DNA of 64,000 nt from Dyella_B sp035503745 (GCF_035503745.1 NZ_DATJTC010000031.1:141948-205947), one strand, 5' to 3'. Shown: positions 53,341-62,892, counted from the first letter of the stretch. A program made the numbers and translations. The notes: generated by a model from the letters alone, not told the origin.

Positions 53341-53368
53341 GAAATCAAGGGGCTGGTAAAATGGCCCC

Positions 53369-53740
53369 ATGCGGCCGCTGATTCACCCGTCCATCGAAGA
53401 CATCACCGTCGAGGGCATCCTCCATGCCCTGTCCGATCCCGTGCGCGCGGCCATCTATGCGGAGCTCGCCGTCTCCAGCGGCGCCACCTGCTCGAACTTC
53501 CTCAAGGTCAGCGATCGCGACATTCCCAAATCCACGCTATCGCAACACTTCCGTGCGCTGCGCGAAGCGGGGCTGATCCGCAGCGAGCGGCAGGGCGTGG
53601 AAATGCGCAATTCCACGCGCTGCGCGGAGATCGAGCAGCGCTTTCCGGGCTTGCTGCCGGCGATCATGAAAGCGCACCAGGCGCAGGCCGCCGGCCGCAT
53701 GCGCGCGGCGAAACGAAAGCCGAAAAGCGCGGCGGACTGA
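53369..53740 (+). CDS. ArsR-family HTH transcriptional regulator
   Basis: 123 residues. Winged helix-turn-helix covering about 15-95: ILHALSDPVRAAIYAEL, then the recognition region KSTLSQHFRALREAGLIRSE and the wing RQGVEMRNSTR. The metal-binding cysteine motif ELCVCDL of ArsR/SmtB sensors is absent, so this is the non-metal type usually paired with an oxidoreductase. The basic C-terminal tail (AAKRKPKSAAD) may aid DNA binding. Divergent from the altered SDR gene, its likely target. The 3' end lies 8 bp before the convergent AraC gene. Confidence 0.9.
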   Translation: MRPLIHPSIEDITVEGILHALSDPVRAAIYAELAVSSGATCSNFLKVSDRDIPKSTLSQHFRALREAGLIRSERQGVEMRNSTRCAEIEQRFPGLLPAIMKAHQAQAAGRMRAAKRKPKSAAD

Positions 53741-53748
53741 CCGGCGCC

Positions 53749-54828
53749 TCAGGTAGGCATGCTGCGCCGCGCGAGCTGCGGCGGCATGCCTGTCCAGCGC
53801 TTGAACGCGCGGCGGAATTCGCGCGGGTCGCTAAAGCCCAGCTCGATGCCGATCTGCGCCACGCTCATCTTGCCCGCATGCAGCAATTCCAGTGCGCGCT
53901 CGGCGCGCACGCGATCGTGGATCTCGCGAAAGATACGGCCGCTCTCTGCCAGTCGCCGGCGCAGCGAGCGTTCGCTCAAGTGCAGTGTGCGTGCCACCTC
54001 GGTAAGGCGCGGATGTTCGCGCAGGCGGCTGCGCAGCAGGCGCTCGACCGAGCCGACGATTTCGTCCGAGCCGGTGGTGCCGCGCAGTTGCTGATGACAT
54101 AGCGCCAGCGCCTGCTTGGACGTGAGCGGGTTATAGCCCGGTAGCGGATGGTCGAGCCAGCGGGCGTCCACCAGAATGCGGTTGTACTGCGCGCCGAAGC
54201 GGACGTCGCATTGAAACACCGCGCTGTAGTCGCGTGCATAGGCGGGCGCCGCATAGGTGAGTTCCAGCCGCACCAGGTGCAGGCCCGGGCCGACCAGCTC
54301 GCGCGCCAGCGCAAAGCTGCTGGCGAACATCTCTTCGCACATGAAGGGCAGCAGTTCCACTTCGCCGAAGCGCGGCCATGCCTGCAGCGCCACGGTCTGG
54401 GTGTCGATCACCACGAAATCGGCATCGAGCAGGCTGCCGCTTACTTTGTGGTTGGCGATGCCCACGCTCATCGCTTCGCCGAAGTTGCGCGAGGTCATCA
54501 TGGCCAGGCCCAGCAGGCCGAAACTGCCGACCGTCTGGCTGCGCCCGATCTGCAGGCCGAGCGCGGGATCGCCCATGGCTTTCAATCCACGCCAAAGTAC
54601 GCTGCGCGCCTGGCGATAGGAAATACGCACACTGGGGTCGTTGATCTGTTGTCGCGTGATGCCCAGGCCCGCGAACCACGTGTCGCAAGCGATGCCGCGC
54701 TGCGCGGCAAGTTCGGTCAAGTGCACCAGCACGTTGGGTGGAATGTCGGCCGCCAAAGCGCGCGGATCGGGTTCCATCGACGACCACACGCGCCGCATGG
54801 GCTGCGTTGCTGATATGAGTTCAGACAT
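53749..54828 (-). CDS. AraC-family transcriptional regulator (OruR/ArgR-like)
   Basis: 359 residues. An N-terminal Arabinose_bd-type sensing domain (PF12625-like; ISYRQARSVLWRGLKAMGDPALGL, MTSRNFGEAMSVGIANHKV) is followed by a C-terminal double helix-turn-helix: LTEVARTLHLSERSLRRRLAES and MSVAQIGIELGFSDPREFRRAF, ending GMPPQLARR. The start chosen is the ATG at 54828 with GGTGGGG upstream; the frame is open further, but those residues look non-coding. The target is not evident. The downstream neighbour, ArsR, is convergent. The 157 bp between this gene and the thioredoxin-like gene upstream holds nothing I can identify. Confidence 0.88.
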   Translation of the reverse strand: MSELISATQPMRRVWSSMEPDPRALAADIPPNVLVHLTELAAQRGIACDTWFAGLGITRQQINDPSVRISYRQARSVLWRGLKAMGDPALGLQIGRSQTVGSFGLLGLAMMTSRNFGEAMSVGIANHKVSGSLLDADFVVIDTQTVALQAWPRFGEVELLPFMCEEMFASSFALARELVGPGLHLVRLELTYAAPAYARDYSAVFQCDVRFGAQYNRILVDARWLDHPLPGYNPLTSKQALALCHQQLRGTTGSDEIVGSVERLLRSRLREHPRLTEVARTLHLSERSLRRRLAESGRIFREIHDRVRAERALELLHAGKMSVAQIGIELGFSDPREFRRAFKRWTGMPPQLARRSMPT

Positions 54829-54985
54829 GCCCCACCATCCCCCGATGCCGGCCATCTCTGGCGCAGGGAAGTGTTCTAGCACGTATGCCTGCGAGGTGGT
54901 TGGCGCGCCGCACAAGCCCATCGCGTGCGCCTGTTAACGAACGGCGCAGAGGATGTGCACGGCAGGTGACGGCTTGAAGGAAAAC

Positions 54986-55726
54986 CTAGCCGCCGTGTGC
55001 GGAACTTACGTATTTCCACTGTTCGATCCAGCCTTCCAATTCGGCCAGTCGTCGGGCGGGTTCTTCATCCATGCTCGTGCCGACTGCGGCGCCGGCTACG
55101 CGGCCGGAAGGGTCCAGCAGCATCAAGGTGGGATAAATGCCCACGCCGAGCGTATCGGTCAAGCCCTGGCCGTCGTGCAACACGTTCCAGGTCAAGCCGT
55201 GCCGGTTGACGAAATCCTGCGCGGTGTCGCCATCTTCGAACGTCACGGCAACGAAGTTCATCTCGCCGTGTTTGCGCGCGTAGGCGTTGAGCGTGGGTAC
55301 TTCGGCGATGCACGGCGCGCATTCGGCGAAAAAGAAACTCACCAGCGTGTAGCGGCCGTGGAAATCGCCTAGCCGTTGCACGTCGCCGCGCAGCGACGGC
55401 AGCTCGAACGGCGGGAAGGCATCGCCGCGCCCGAACGCAAAGCGTCCCGGCTCGCCGGCGTGCGCGCCGGCCGGACGCAGGCGCAACACCGCACTGCCGG
55501 TACGGCTGTCGCGGGTCATGCTGTAGGAGCGGCGCTGATGTAGCTGTTGCGCGAATGCGGCGTAGTCGAGCGGTTTGCCGTTGGCGTCGAGGTAGCGGAT
55601 GTGCACTCTGGTGCCGAGCTGGAGCAAGGCGAGGAAACGCGTTTCCTCGCCGCTCGTGGTGGCCGCGTGCAGCGGTGCGACCTGTAACAGCGCGAATAGG
55701 GATGCAAGCAGCAGGACGTAACGCAT
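54986..55726 (-). CDS. TlpA-like thioredoxin-fold periplasmic protein
   Basis: 246 residues. Signal peptide MRYVLLLASLFALLQVAPLHAA, cleaved near HAA-TT. An unassigned region of about 85 residues follows, then a redoxin/AhpC-TSA domain (FPPFELPSLRGDVQRLGDF) with the active-site pair in FFFAECAPCIAEVPT (C-x2-C). cis-Pro region: GVGIYPTLMLLDPSG. It probably reduces or exchanges disulfides of exported proteins, perhaps cytochrome-related, but no maturation gene is adjacent. The ATG at 55726 was preferred over an upstream TTG. The 152 bp upstream (55727-55878) hold a REP-like palindrome. Confidence 0.87.
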   Translation of the reverse strand: MRYVLLLASLFALLQVAPLHAATTSGEETRFLALLQLGTRVHIRYLDANGKPLDYAAFAQQLHQRRSYSMTRDSRTGSAVLRLRPAGAHAGEPGRFAFGRGDAFPPFELPSLRGDVQRLGDFHGRYTLVSFFFAECAPCIAEVPTLNAYARKHGEMNFVAVTFEDGDTAQDFVNRHGLTWNVLHDGQGLTDTLGVGIYPTLMLLDPSGRVAGAAVGTSMDEEPARRLAELEGWIEQWKYVSSAHGG

Positions 55727-55768
55727 GGCGTTCAATATTCGGATGACTACATGCCTGCCGAATTAACC

Positions 55769-55795
55769 CCCTCCCCTGCGTGCGGCAGGGGAGGG
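55769..55795. repeat. GC-rich intergenic palindrome
   Basis: CCCTCCCCTGC-GTGCG-GCAGGGGAGGG is a perfect 11-bp stem, followed by TTGGGGAGGGG. Similar palindromes occur as dispersed intergenic repeats in many GC-rich Proteobacteria. It sits between the putA stop and the TlpA-like gene start. Confidence 0.6.
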
Positions 55796-55878
55796 TTGGG
55801 GAGGGGTAAGGCCCTTCGGCGGAGCAAGAGCGTTACCTCCTGCCAGCCTCCTCTGCAAGCAAGGGGAGTAGTGGTGGA

Positions 55879-58800
55879 TCACTCCCCGATGGTCAGCAGC
55901 GACGCATTGCCACCGGCCGCCGTGGTGTTGATGGTCAGCGTGCGCTCGCCCGCGAAACGCAGCAGGTAGTGCGGGCCGCCCGCCTTCGGGCCGGTGCCGG
56001 ACAGGCTTTCGCCGCCGAACGGCTGCACGCCTACCACGGCACCGATCTGGTTGCGGTTGACATAGCAGTTGCCCACGCGCGCGTGGCTGCGGATGTATTC
56101 CACCGTGTCGTCGATGCGGCTGTGCACGCCCAGAGTGAGGCCGTAGCCGGTGTTGTTGATCGCATCGACGACTTTGGGCAAGTCGCTGCCCTTCCAGCGG
56201 ATCACGTGCAGCACGGGGCCGAACACTTCGCGCTTGAGCACGTCCAGCGAAGGGATTTCATACGCGCGCGGCGCGAAGAAGGTGCCGTTGGACGCAGCGG
56301 ACGCATCGAGCGTGGCTTGGGCGATCAGCGAAGCTTCCTTGTCCATGCGCGCGGCGTGGTCGTTGAGGATCTTCAGCGCGTCCTCGTCGATCACCGGGCC
56401 CACGTCGGTGGAGAGCTGGCCCGGATCGCCCACTTTCAGTTCCGCCATCGCGCCGGCCAGCATGCCGATGACCTTGTCGGCGATGTCCTCCTGCACGAAC
56501 AGCACGCGCGCGGCGGAGCAGCGCTGGCCGGCGGACTGGAATGCCGAGGCGACAACGTCCTTGACGATCTGCTCGGGCAGCGCCGAGGAGTCGGCGATCA
56601 TTGCGTTCTGGCCGCCGGTTTCGGCGATCAGCGCGGCGATCGGCGCGTTGCGCGCGGCCAGTGCGCGGTTGATCGCCCAGGCGGTTTCGGTGGAGCCGGT
56701 GAAGGCGACGCCCGCCACGCGCGGATCCTTGGTGAGCGCCGCGCCGACCACGGCACCGTCGCCCGGCAGATACTGCAGCACGTTGGCCGGCACGCCGGCT
56801 TCGTGCAACAGCTTTACGGCGGCGTGGCCGATCAGGCTGGTCTGCTCGGCGGGCTTGGCGATCACGCTGTTGCCGGCGGCCAGTGCCGCGGAAACCTGGC
56901 CCAGGAAGATCGCCAGCGGGAAGTTCCACGGGCTGATGCACACAAACACGCCGCGGCCGTTCAAGTACAGCTGGTTGCTTTCGCCGGTCGGGCCGGGCAG
57001 CTGTTCCGGATGGCCGAACAGGCGGCGCGCCATCGCGGCGTAGTAGCGCAGGAAGTCGGCGGCCTCGCGGATTTCGGCGATCGAATCGGGCAGGCTCTTG
57101 CCCGCTTCGCGCACGCACAGCGCGATGAATTCGCCGCGACGCGCTTCAAGCAGTTCGGCCGCGTGTTCGAGGATGGCGGCGCGACTGGCGGCCGGCAGGC
57201 GGTCCCAGTCGGGTTGCGCGGCGACCGCGTTGGCTAGCGCCTTGTCTGCCAGCGCGGCATCGGCGGGAACATAGCTGCCTACGTTCTGGCGGCGATCGGC
57301 CGGGTTGGTGACCTGCACCGGCGCGCCGTTGCCCTGCGCGCCGACGACCAGCGGGCTGGCCGTCCACGTGCCGGACTTCGCGTTGACCGCCTCGGCGAGG
57401 GCCTTCAGTTCATTGTCGTTGGAGAAGTTGACGCCCATGGAATTCTTCCTGGATACCCCATTGCCATGCTGCGCGGACGCAGCGTTTTCAACGTAAAGAT
57501 TGACCGGCAGCGGAATGCGCGGATGCGCATAGCTGCCGTGATTGGCGGCCGCAAAACGGCGCACCGTTTCGCACGGATCGGCCACCAGATCGCGCACGGG
57601 CAGCGTTTCGTCCACTACGCGATTGACAAAGCTGGTGTTGGCGCCGTTCTCAAGCAGGCGGCGCACCAGGTACGGCAGGAGATCCTCGTGCGTGCCCACC
57701 GGCGCGTACACGCGGCAGGGCACGTTGAGGTTGTCCTTGCCGATCACTTCGGCGTACAGGTCCGTGCCCATGCCATGCAGGCGCTGGAATTCGAACGGAC
57801 GTCCGCGCGCGATGTGATGCACGGCGGCGATGGTGTGCGCATTGTGCGTGGCGAACTGCGGATAGATCAGCTCGCTGCCGGCATCGAACAGCTTGTGCGC
57901 GCACGCCATGTACGACACATCGGTGTTGGGCTTGCGCGTGTACAGCGGATAGCCGGACAGGCCCAGCTCCTGCGCGCGCTTGATCTCGGCGTCCCAGTAG
58001 GCGCCCTTGACCAGTCGCACGTACCAGCGGCGGCCGGTGGCGCGCGCGGTTTCGATCAGCCAGTCGATCACGAACGGCGTGCGCTTGGAATACGCCTGCA
58101 CCACGATCCCCAGGCCGTTCCAGCCCTTAAGCGACGGGTGCGCGAACACCTCGCCGATGATGTCCAGCGAAAGCTCCAGGCGGTCGGCTTCCTCGGCGTC
58201 CACGGACAGCGCGATGCCTTGCTTCATCGCCAGCTGCGACAGTTCCAGCAGCTTGGCGGCGAGATCCCGGCGCGCACGCTCGCGGTTGGCCACTTCGTAG
58301 CGCGGATGCAGTGCCGACAGCTTTACCGAGATCGACGGCGCATCGGTGTGATTGGCGAACGGCCCGCGGCCGCCGATCGCCGCGATGGCGTTGCGGTAAT
58401 CCTGCTGGTAGCGCTCGGCGGTATCGCTGGTGAGCGCCGATTCGCCGAGCATGTCGTAGGAGTAGCGGTACACCGCGTATTCGGGTTTCGCGCAGCGGTC
58501 GAGCGCGTCGCCGATCGTCTGCCCCATCACGAACTGGTGGCCCATGATGCGCATCGCCTGGCGCACGGCCAGGCGGATCGCCGGTTCGCCCGCACGGCCG
58601 ACCAGGCGGCGCAGCGCGCCGGTGAAGTCGTGGCGCGTTTCCTCGGCCAGGTTCACCAGCTTGCCGGTAAGCATCAGGCCCCAGGTGGAGGCGTTGACGA
58701 ACAGCGACTCGCTCTGGCCCAGGTGTTTTTTCCAGTTCGCGTCGCCGAGCTTGTCGCGGATCAGCTTGTCGGCGGTGGCCTTGTCCGGAATGCGCAGCAG

Positions 58801-59082
58801 CGCCTCGGCCACGCACATCAGCAGCACGCCTTCCTCGCTGGACAGGTCGTACTGGCGCATGAAGGATTCCACCGCGCTCTGGTCCTTGGCGCGGGCACGC
58901 ACGCGGGTGACCAGGTCGGCGGCCAGGCCGATCACCTTTTCGCGCTCGGCGGGCGGCAGCGTGGCCTGGGCGAGCAGGTCGTTGACCGCTTCGGTCTCGT
59001 CGCGCAGCCAGGCCGCGGTGATGCGTGCGCGAGCCGGCTCGGCGCCGGTCGGCAGTTCGGGGGTGAGGATGGGTTGGGTCAC
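55879..59082 (-). CDS. putA: Bifunctional proline dehydrogenase / P5C dehydrogenase (short PutA)
   Basis: 1067 residues. Oxidises proline to glutamate in two steps on one polypeptide. The FAD-dependent proline dehydrogenase barrel occupies roughly 90-500 (RLVKGAYWDAEIKRAQELG is conserved). The NAD-dependent aldehyde dehydrogenase domain follows, with SPWNFPLAIF, LIAETGGQNAMI and nucleophile C855 in SAGQRCSAARVL. The C-terminus TINTTAAGGNASLL is the family's end. It lacks the N-terminal ribbon-helix-helix DNA-binding domain of E. coli PutA, so it should not act as its own repressor. The start is the GTG at 59082, chosen from family N-termini; the frame is open further upstream and the start is not certain. 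Confidence 0.95.
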   Translation of the reverse strand: MTQPILTPELPTGAEPARARITAAWLRDETEAVNDLLAQATLPPAEREKVIGLAADLVTRVRARAKDQSAVESFMRQYDLSSEEGVLLMCVAEALLRIPDKATADKLIRDKLGDANWKKHLGQSESLFVNASTWGLMLTGKLVNLAEETRHDFTGALRRLVGRAGEPAIRLAVRQAMRIMGHQFVMGQTIGDALDRCAKPEYAVYRYSYDMLGESALTSDTAERYQQDYRNAIAAIGGRGPFANHTDAPSISVKLSALHPRYEVANRERARRDLAAKLLELSQLAMKQGIALSVDAEEADRLELSLDIIGEVFAHPSLKGWNGLGIVVQAYSKRTPFVIDWLIETARATGRRWYVRLVKGAYWDAEIKRAQELGLSGYPLYTRKPNTDVSYMACAHKLFDAGSELIYPQFATHNAHTIAAVHHIARGRPFEFQRLHGMGTDLYAEVIGKDNLNVPCRVYAPVGTHEDLLPYLVRRLLENGANTSFVNRVVDETLPVRDLVADPCETVRRFAAANHGSYAHPRIPLPVNLYVENAASAQHGNGVSRKNSMGVNFSNDNELKALAEAVNAKSGTWTASPLVVGAQGNGAPVQVTNPADRRQNVGSYVPADAALADKALANAVAAQPDWDRLPAASRAAILEHAAELLEARRGEFIALCVREAGKSLPDSIAEIREAADFLRYYAAMARRLFGHPEQLPGPTGESNQLYLNGRGVFVCISPWNFPLAIFLGQVSAALAAGNSVIAKPAEQTSLIGHAAVKLLHEAGVPANVLQYLPGDGAVVGAALTKDPRVAGVAFTGSTETAWAINRALAARNAPIAALIAETGGQNAMIADSSALPEQIVKDVVASAFQSAGQRCSAARVLFVQEDIADKVIGMLAGAMAELKVGDPGQLSTDVGPVIDEDALKILNDHAARMDKEASLIAQATLDASAASNGTFFAPRAYEIPSLDVLKREVFGPVLHVIRWKGSDLPKVVDAINNTGYGLTLGVHSRIDDTVEYIRSHARVGNCYVNRNQIGAVVGVQPFGGESLSGTGPKAGGPHYLLRFAGERTLTINTTAAGGNASLLTIGE

Positions 59083-59250
59083 GGGGCGCGGGCGCGGGGC
59101 TTGGGTGGTGAGGAATTGCGAATTGTACGGTGGGGCGTGGTGGGGCGCATCCGTACCGCGGGGTAGGGGGCGCCGGCATGGCGAGCGGGAGCGATGAGGC
59201 CGCGCCGGCCGGCCGCGACAATTTGTAGCAACCCCGGTACGAATGCGCCG

Positions 59251-59269
59251 CGCGCATTGCAAATGCGCG
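59251..59269. promoter_or_regulatory. Operator-like palindrome in the putA upstream region
   Basis: CGCGCATT-GCA-AATGCGCG is a perfect 8-bp inverted repeat in the 350-bp region between divergent putA and the DUF2244/cox genes. Its placement, 170 bases before the putA start, would allow control of either unit. I see no other conserved site and no gene in this region. Confidence 0.35.
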
Positions 59270-59432
59270 ACAGCATTTGGCGCAGGCGCCCGCGTTCGCA
59301 AAATCGGCGCACTTGGCCGCTTTTCGCCGCGCGCGCGCAGCGATCTGTCGCGGTTTGCGCACGTTGCGCCCATCCTTGCCCGATGTGGCGCCGCAGCCTA
59401 TGATCGGGACGTTCCAGGCACGCCGGACTCTC

Positions 59433-59930
59433 ATGATCGTGCTTCGACCAGCCCTCGGCGGCCTGCCGTGCGTGTTGTGGCTTCGGCCCAATCGCGTGCT
59501 AAGCCGGCGCGGCCTGCGTCGCCTGATCCTGGTGCTGGCTGCCCTGGCGTTGATAACGGCAGGTCTGGAAGTGTGGCAGGGCGATGTGTTCGCTCCGCTG
59601 TTCAACCTGATCGAGGCTTGTGCCATGGCCATCGCGCTGAGCGTGGCCTGGCGGGCCGGCGACCGCAGCGAACGCATCACCCTCGACGCCCAGTCGCTGG
59701 AGGTGCAAACCCTGCCGGGGCGCCGTTGCATGCGCTTCCAGCCCTACTGGGTGCGCGTGCTGCTGGAGTCAGGGGAGGGGCGTTACCGATTGTTGTTGTC
59801 GTCGCATGGACGCAGGCTGGAAGTTGGGGCTTTCCTCGCCGAGGAGGAGCGCGCCCAGTTGTTCCGGAAACTCAAGGTGCTGCTGGCCGATGTCCAGGCC
59901 CAGCCGCGCGGTGGGGGAAGCTCCGAGTAA
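59433..59930 (+). CDS. DUF2244 domain membrane protein
   Basis: 165 residues from MIVLRPALGGLPCVLWLRPN. The DUF2244 pattern is WLRPNRVLSRRGLRRLIL, with two membrane segments (about 31-47 and 56-74), then a cytosolic or peripheral beta region, RYRLLLSSHGRRLEVGAFL. Genes of this type commonly precede coxB in Xanthomonadales and relatives, as here (47-bp gap), so a role in cytochrome oxidase assembly or stability is plausible but unproven. ATG 59400 would add 11 residues and is possible. Confidence 0.75.
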   Translation: MIVLRPALGGLPCVLWLRPNRVLSRRGLRRLILVLAALALITAGLEVWQGDVFAPLFNLIEACAMAIALSVAWRAGDRSERITLDAQSLEVQTLPGRRCMRFQPYWVRVLLESGEGRYRLLLSSHGRRLEVGAFLAEEERAQLFRKLKVLLADVQAQPRGGGSSE

Positions 59931-59977
59931 TTTTGCAAACCAGTCAGAGCATCCCTAAGTTCAACAAAGGTGCAAAC

Positions 59978-60967
59978 ATGACAGCTGGCGGCATCGGGCA
60001 TTACGGCAGTAGACCAAAAGGTTTCAAGGCCAAAGGTTTCAAGCACGTAGTCGGGGCGTTGGGGGTTTTGGCCCTTGGGTTGTTCGGCGGTACCGTCCTG
60101 GCCAATCCGGAGCCGGGGCAGCTCAATCTCACGCCGGGCGTGACGACCTATTCGCATGTGCCGTATATGCTCAACAACGTGGCGCTGGGCGTCTGCGTGG
60201 TGATCGGCATCCTGGTGTTCGGCGCGATGTTCATCGCCATGTTCCGCTTCCGCAAGTCGCGCGGCGTGGTGGCGCAGAAGTGGTCGCACAACACCACGGT
60301 CGAAATCATCTGGACCGTCATCCCGGTCATCATTCTCATTACGCTTGCGTGGCTGGCCACCGACGGCCTGCGCCAGTTCTCCGACACCACCGGCGCGCAG
60401 ATGACGGTGAAGGTCACCGGCTATCAGTGGAAGTGGCGTTACGACTACGTCGACTACCAGGGCAAGGCGATCAGCAACGTCGGCTTCATGTCCAAGCTCG
60501 ACGACCAGAGCAACGCCACACGCCAGCTCAATTCCGGCCTGGATCCGTATGCGGTGAAGGTCGATGGCTACAACACGTATCTGTTGAACGTGGACCACCC
60601 GCTGGTGGTGCCGGTGAACACCAAGATTCGCTTCGTGATCACCGCGGACGATGTGATCCATTCCTGGTTCGTGCCTGCGTTCGGCTGGAAGATGGACGCG
60701 ATTCCGGGCGTGGTGAACGCCGCGTGGACCAACATCACCGAGCCTGGCATCTATCGCGGCCAGTGCGCGGAGCTGTGCGGGCAGGATCATGGCTTCATGC
60801 CGATCGTGGTGAAGGCCGTGTCCAAGGAAGACTTCGCCAAGTGGCTGGCCGATCAGGAGAAGCCCGCCGCGCCCACCGCGCCGGCAGCGGCTTCCACCGC
60901 CGCCTCGCCCGCGCAGGCGGCGGCGCAGGCTCCGGCGCACGCTCCCGCGCACGCGACACAAGGTTGA
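59978..60967 (+). CDS. coxB: Cytochrome c oxidase subunit II
   Basis: 329 residues. Receives electrons from cytochrome c at the CuA centre and passes them to subunit I. An N-terminal hydrophobic leader (about 23-42) and two membrane helices (66-89 and 108-127) precede the cupredoxin domain. CuA ligands are complete: H228 in DDVIHSWF and C263, E265, C267, H271, M274 in GQCAELCGQDHGFM. A low-complexity Ala/Pro tail follows residue 295. No heme c motif is present, so this is aa3-type. The ATG at 59978 has AAAGGTG upstream. First structural gene of the cox cluster. Confidence 0.97.
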   Translation: MTAGGIGHYGSRPKGFKAKGFKHVVGALGVLALGLFGGTVLANPEPGQLNLTPGVTTYSHVPYMLNNVALGVCVVIGILVFGAMFIAMFRFRKSRGVVAQKWSHNTTVEIIWTVIPVIILITLAWLATDGLRQFSDTTGAQMTVKVTGYQWKWRYDYVDYQGKAISNVGFMSKLDDQSNATRQLNSGLDPYAVKVDGYNTYLLNVDHPLVVPVNTKIRFVITADDVIHSWFVPAFGWKMDAIPGVVNAAWTNITEPGIYRGQCAELCGQDHGFMPIVVKAVSKEDFAKWLADQEKPAAPTAPAAASTAASPAQAAAQAPAHAPAHATQG

Positions 60968-61026
60968 TTCATCCGGCCGCTTACGCCGTTCTCGACAACG
61001 CAAATCTTAGGTAGAGGTTCAAGGTT

Positions 61027-62652
61027 ATGGCCCAGGCAGCCGCCCACGACCACCATGATGAGCATCACCACGAGCATCACGAACACCAGAATTTCTTTCA
61101 GCGCTGGGTGATGTCGACCAACCACAAGGACATTGGCACGTTATACCTGGTGTTCTCGCTGCTGATGTTCTTCATCGGCGGCAGCTTTGCGATGGTCATT
61201 CGCGCGGAGCTGTTCAAGCCCGGCATGCAGCTGGTGCAGCCGTATTTCTTCAACGAAATGACCACCATGCACGCGCTGGTCATGATCTTCGGCGCGGTGA
61301 TGCCGGCCTTCGTGGGTTTGGGCAACTGGATGATCCCGCTGATGGTGGGCGCGCCGGACATGGCGCTGCCGCGCATGAACAACCTGTCGTTCTGGATCCT
61401 GCCGTTCGCCTTCGCGTTGCTCTTGTCCACGCTGTTCCTGCCCGGCGGCGGTCCGGCCGGCGGCTGGACGATGTATCCGCCGCTGTCGCTGCAGAGCGCC
61501 TCGCTTGCCTACGTGGTGTTCGCGATACACTTGATGGGCATCAGCTCGATCATGGGTGCGATCAACATCATCGCCACCATTCTCAACATGCGCGCGCCGG
61601 GCATGGATCTGCTGAAGATGCCGGTATTCGTGTGGAGCTGGCTGATCACCGCGTTCTTGCTGATCGCGGTGATGCCGGTGCTGGCGGGCGCGGTGACGAT
61701 GCTGCTCACCGACAAGTACTTCAATACGCACTTCTTCGATGCCGCCGGCGGCGGCGACCCGATACTGTTCCAGCACGTGTTCTGGTTCTTCGGGCATCCG
61801 GAGGTGTACATCATGATCCTGCCGGCGTTCGGGATCATTTCGGAAATCATTCCGACCTTCGCGCGCAAGCCGATCTTCGGCTACAAGGCGATGGTGTTCG
61901 CGATTGCCTCGATCGCCTTTCTGTCGTTCATCGTGTGGGCGCACCACATGTTTGCGGTGGGCCTGCCGCTGGGCGCGGAAATCTTCTTCATGTATGCGAC
62001 CATGCTGATCGCGGTGCCGACCGGCGTGAAGGTGTTCAACTGGGTCGCCACCATGTGGGGCGGCTCGATGACGTTCGAGACGCCGATGCTGTTCGCGGTG
62101 GCGTTCGTCATCCTGTTCACGATCGGCGGTTTTTCCGGCCTGATGCTGGCGCTGGTGCCGGCTGACTTCCAGTATCACGACACCTATTTCGTGGTGGCGC
62201 ACTTCCACTACGTGCTGGTGACGGGCGCGATCTTCGCGATCATCGCGGCGACTTATTACTGGATCCCCAAGTGGACCGGCCATATGTACAGCGAGTTCTG
62301 GGGCAAGATGCACTTCTGGAACTCGGTCATCTGGGTGAACGTGCTGTTCTTCCCGCAGCATTTCCTGGGCCTGGCCGGCATGCCGCGCCGCATTCCCGAT
62401 TACAACGTGGCGTTCGCCAATTTCAACATGATCAGCTCCATCGGCGGCTTCCTGTTCGGCGCCTCGCAGCTGATTTTCCTGGGCGTGCTGATCCACTGCG
62501 TGTGGTTCTCCAAGAAGAAAGCCACCGATCGCGTGTGGGAGGGTGCGCGCGGGCTGGAGTGGACGCTGTCCTCGCCGCCGCCGCATCACAGCTTCACCAT
62601 CGCACCGGAAATCCACGACGAGGAACTCGCCCATGGCCATGTCGAAGATTAA
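61027..62652 (+). CDS. ctaD: Cytochrome c oxidase subunit I
   Basis: 541 residues with the 12 helices of heme-copper oxidase subunit I. Heme a ligand in MTTMHALVMIFG. The CuB histidine of FGHPEVYIMIL, with its cross-linked Tyr, and the HH pair in IVWAHHMFAVGLP are visible. FVVAHFHYVLVTG carries the heme a3/heme a histidines. The K/D channel region pattern (GNWMIPLMVGAPDMALPRMN) is normal. The histidine-rich N-terminus (DHHDEHHHEHHEH near 7-19) is unusual and may bind copper or be a tail without function. GAGG precedes the ATG. It follows coxB by 59 bp. Confidence 0.98.
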   Translation: MAQAAAHDHHDEHHHEHHEHQNFFQRWVMSTNHKDIGTLYLVFSLLMFFIGGSFAMVIRAELFKPGMQLVQPYFFNEMTTMHALVMIFGAVMPAFVGLGNWMIPLMVGAPDMALPRMNNLSFWILPFAFALLLSTLFLPGGGPAGGWTMYPPLSLQSASLAYVVFAIHLMGISSIMGAINIIATILNMRAPGMDLLKMPVFVWSWLITAFLLIAVMPVLAGAVTMLLTDKYFNTHFFDAAGGGDPILFQHVFWFFGHPEVYIMILPAFGIISEIIPTFARKPIFGYKAMVFAIASIAFLSFIVWAHHMFAVGLPLGAEIFFMYATMLIAVPTGVKVFNWVATMWGGSMTFETPMLFAVAFVILFTIGGFSGLMLALVPADFQYHDTYFVVAHFHYVLVTGAIFAIIAATYYWIPKWTGHMYSEFWGKMHFWNSVIWVNVLFFPQHFLGLAGMPRRIPDYNVAFANFNMISSIGGFLFGASQLIFLGVLIHCVWFSKKKATDRVWEGARGLEWTLSSPPPHHSFTIAPEIHDEELAHGHVED

Positions 62653-62709
62653 TGGCCTGTCCAGGGTTTCGGCGCGGGCCACACTGAAGCCCCAGGGCAG
62701 GCTGCCGGC

Positions 62710-62892
62710 ATGAAGCTCGATCATCGCGCATTGGAGATGGGACAAGAGCTGCGCCTGCGCCGTGCCCGGCGCACGGCGGCGATCATCGGCATCGTCGCCT
62801 TCGCCGTGTTCGTGTTTTCCATCGGGCAGATGCTCTGGCTGCAGCACCATCCGAAGATTCACCAGCAGCAAATCGATTCACTCATGCAGTAA
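62710..62892 (+). CDS. Small single-helix membrane protein between ctaD and coxC
   Basis: 60 residues: a charged N-terminal half with RLRRARRTAAI, then one membrane helix (about 23-43, AIIGIVAFAVFVFSIGQMLW) and a short C-terminal tail. It lies 57 bp after ctaD and 39 bp before coxC. In many Proteobacteria this slot holds ctaG (Cox11), the CuB chaperone; the basic stretch plus helix loosely resembles a Cox11 N-terminus, but the copper-binding domain is absent. It may be a small cox-associated protein or a remnant. ATG 62710 has AGGGCAGG upstream. Confidence 0.65.
   Translation: MKLDHRALEMGQELRLRRARRTAAIIGIVAFAVFVFSIGQMLWLQHHPKIHQQQIDSLMQ

Noticed and set aside
61027..62652. Reading the His-rich N-terminus of CtaD as a separate metal-binding protein or tag artefact
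   Set aside because: It is continuous with the CtaD frame and has a ribosome site just upstream; an N-terminal extension of CtaD is the simpler reading.
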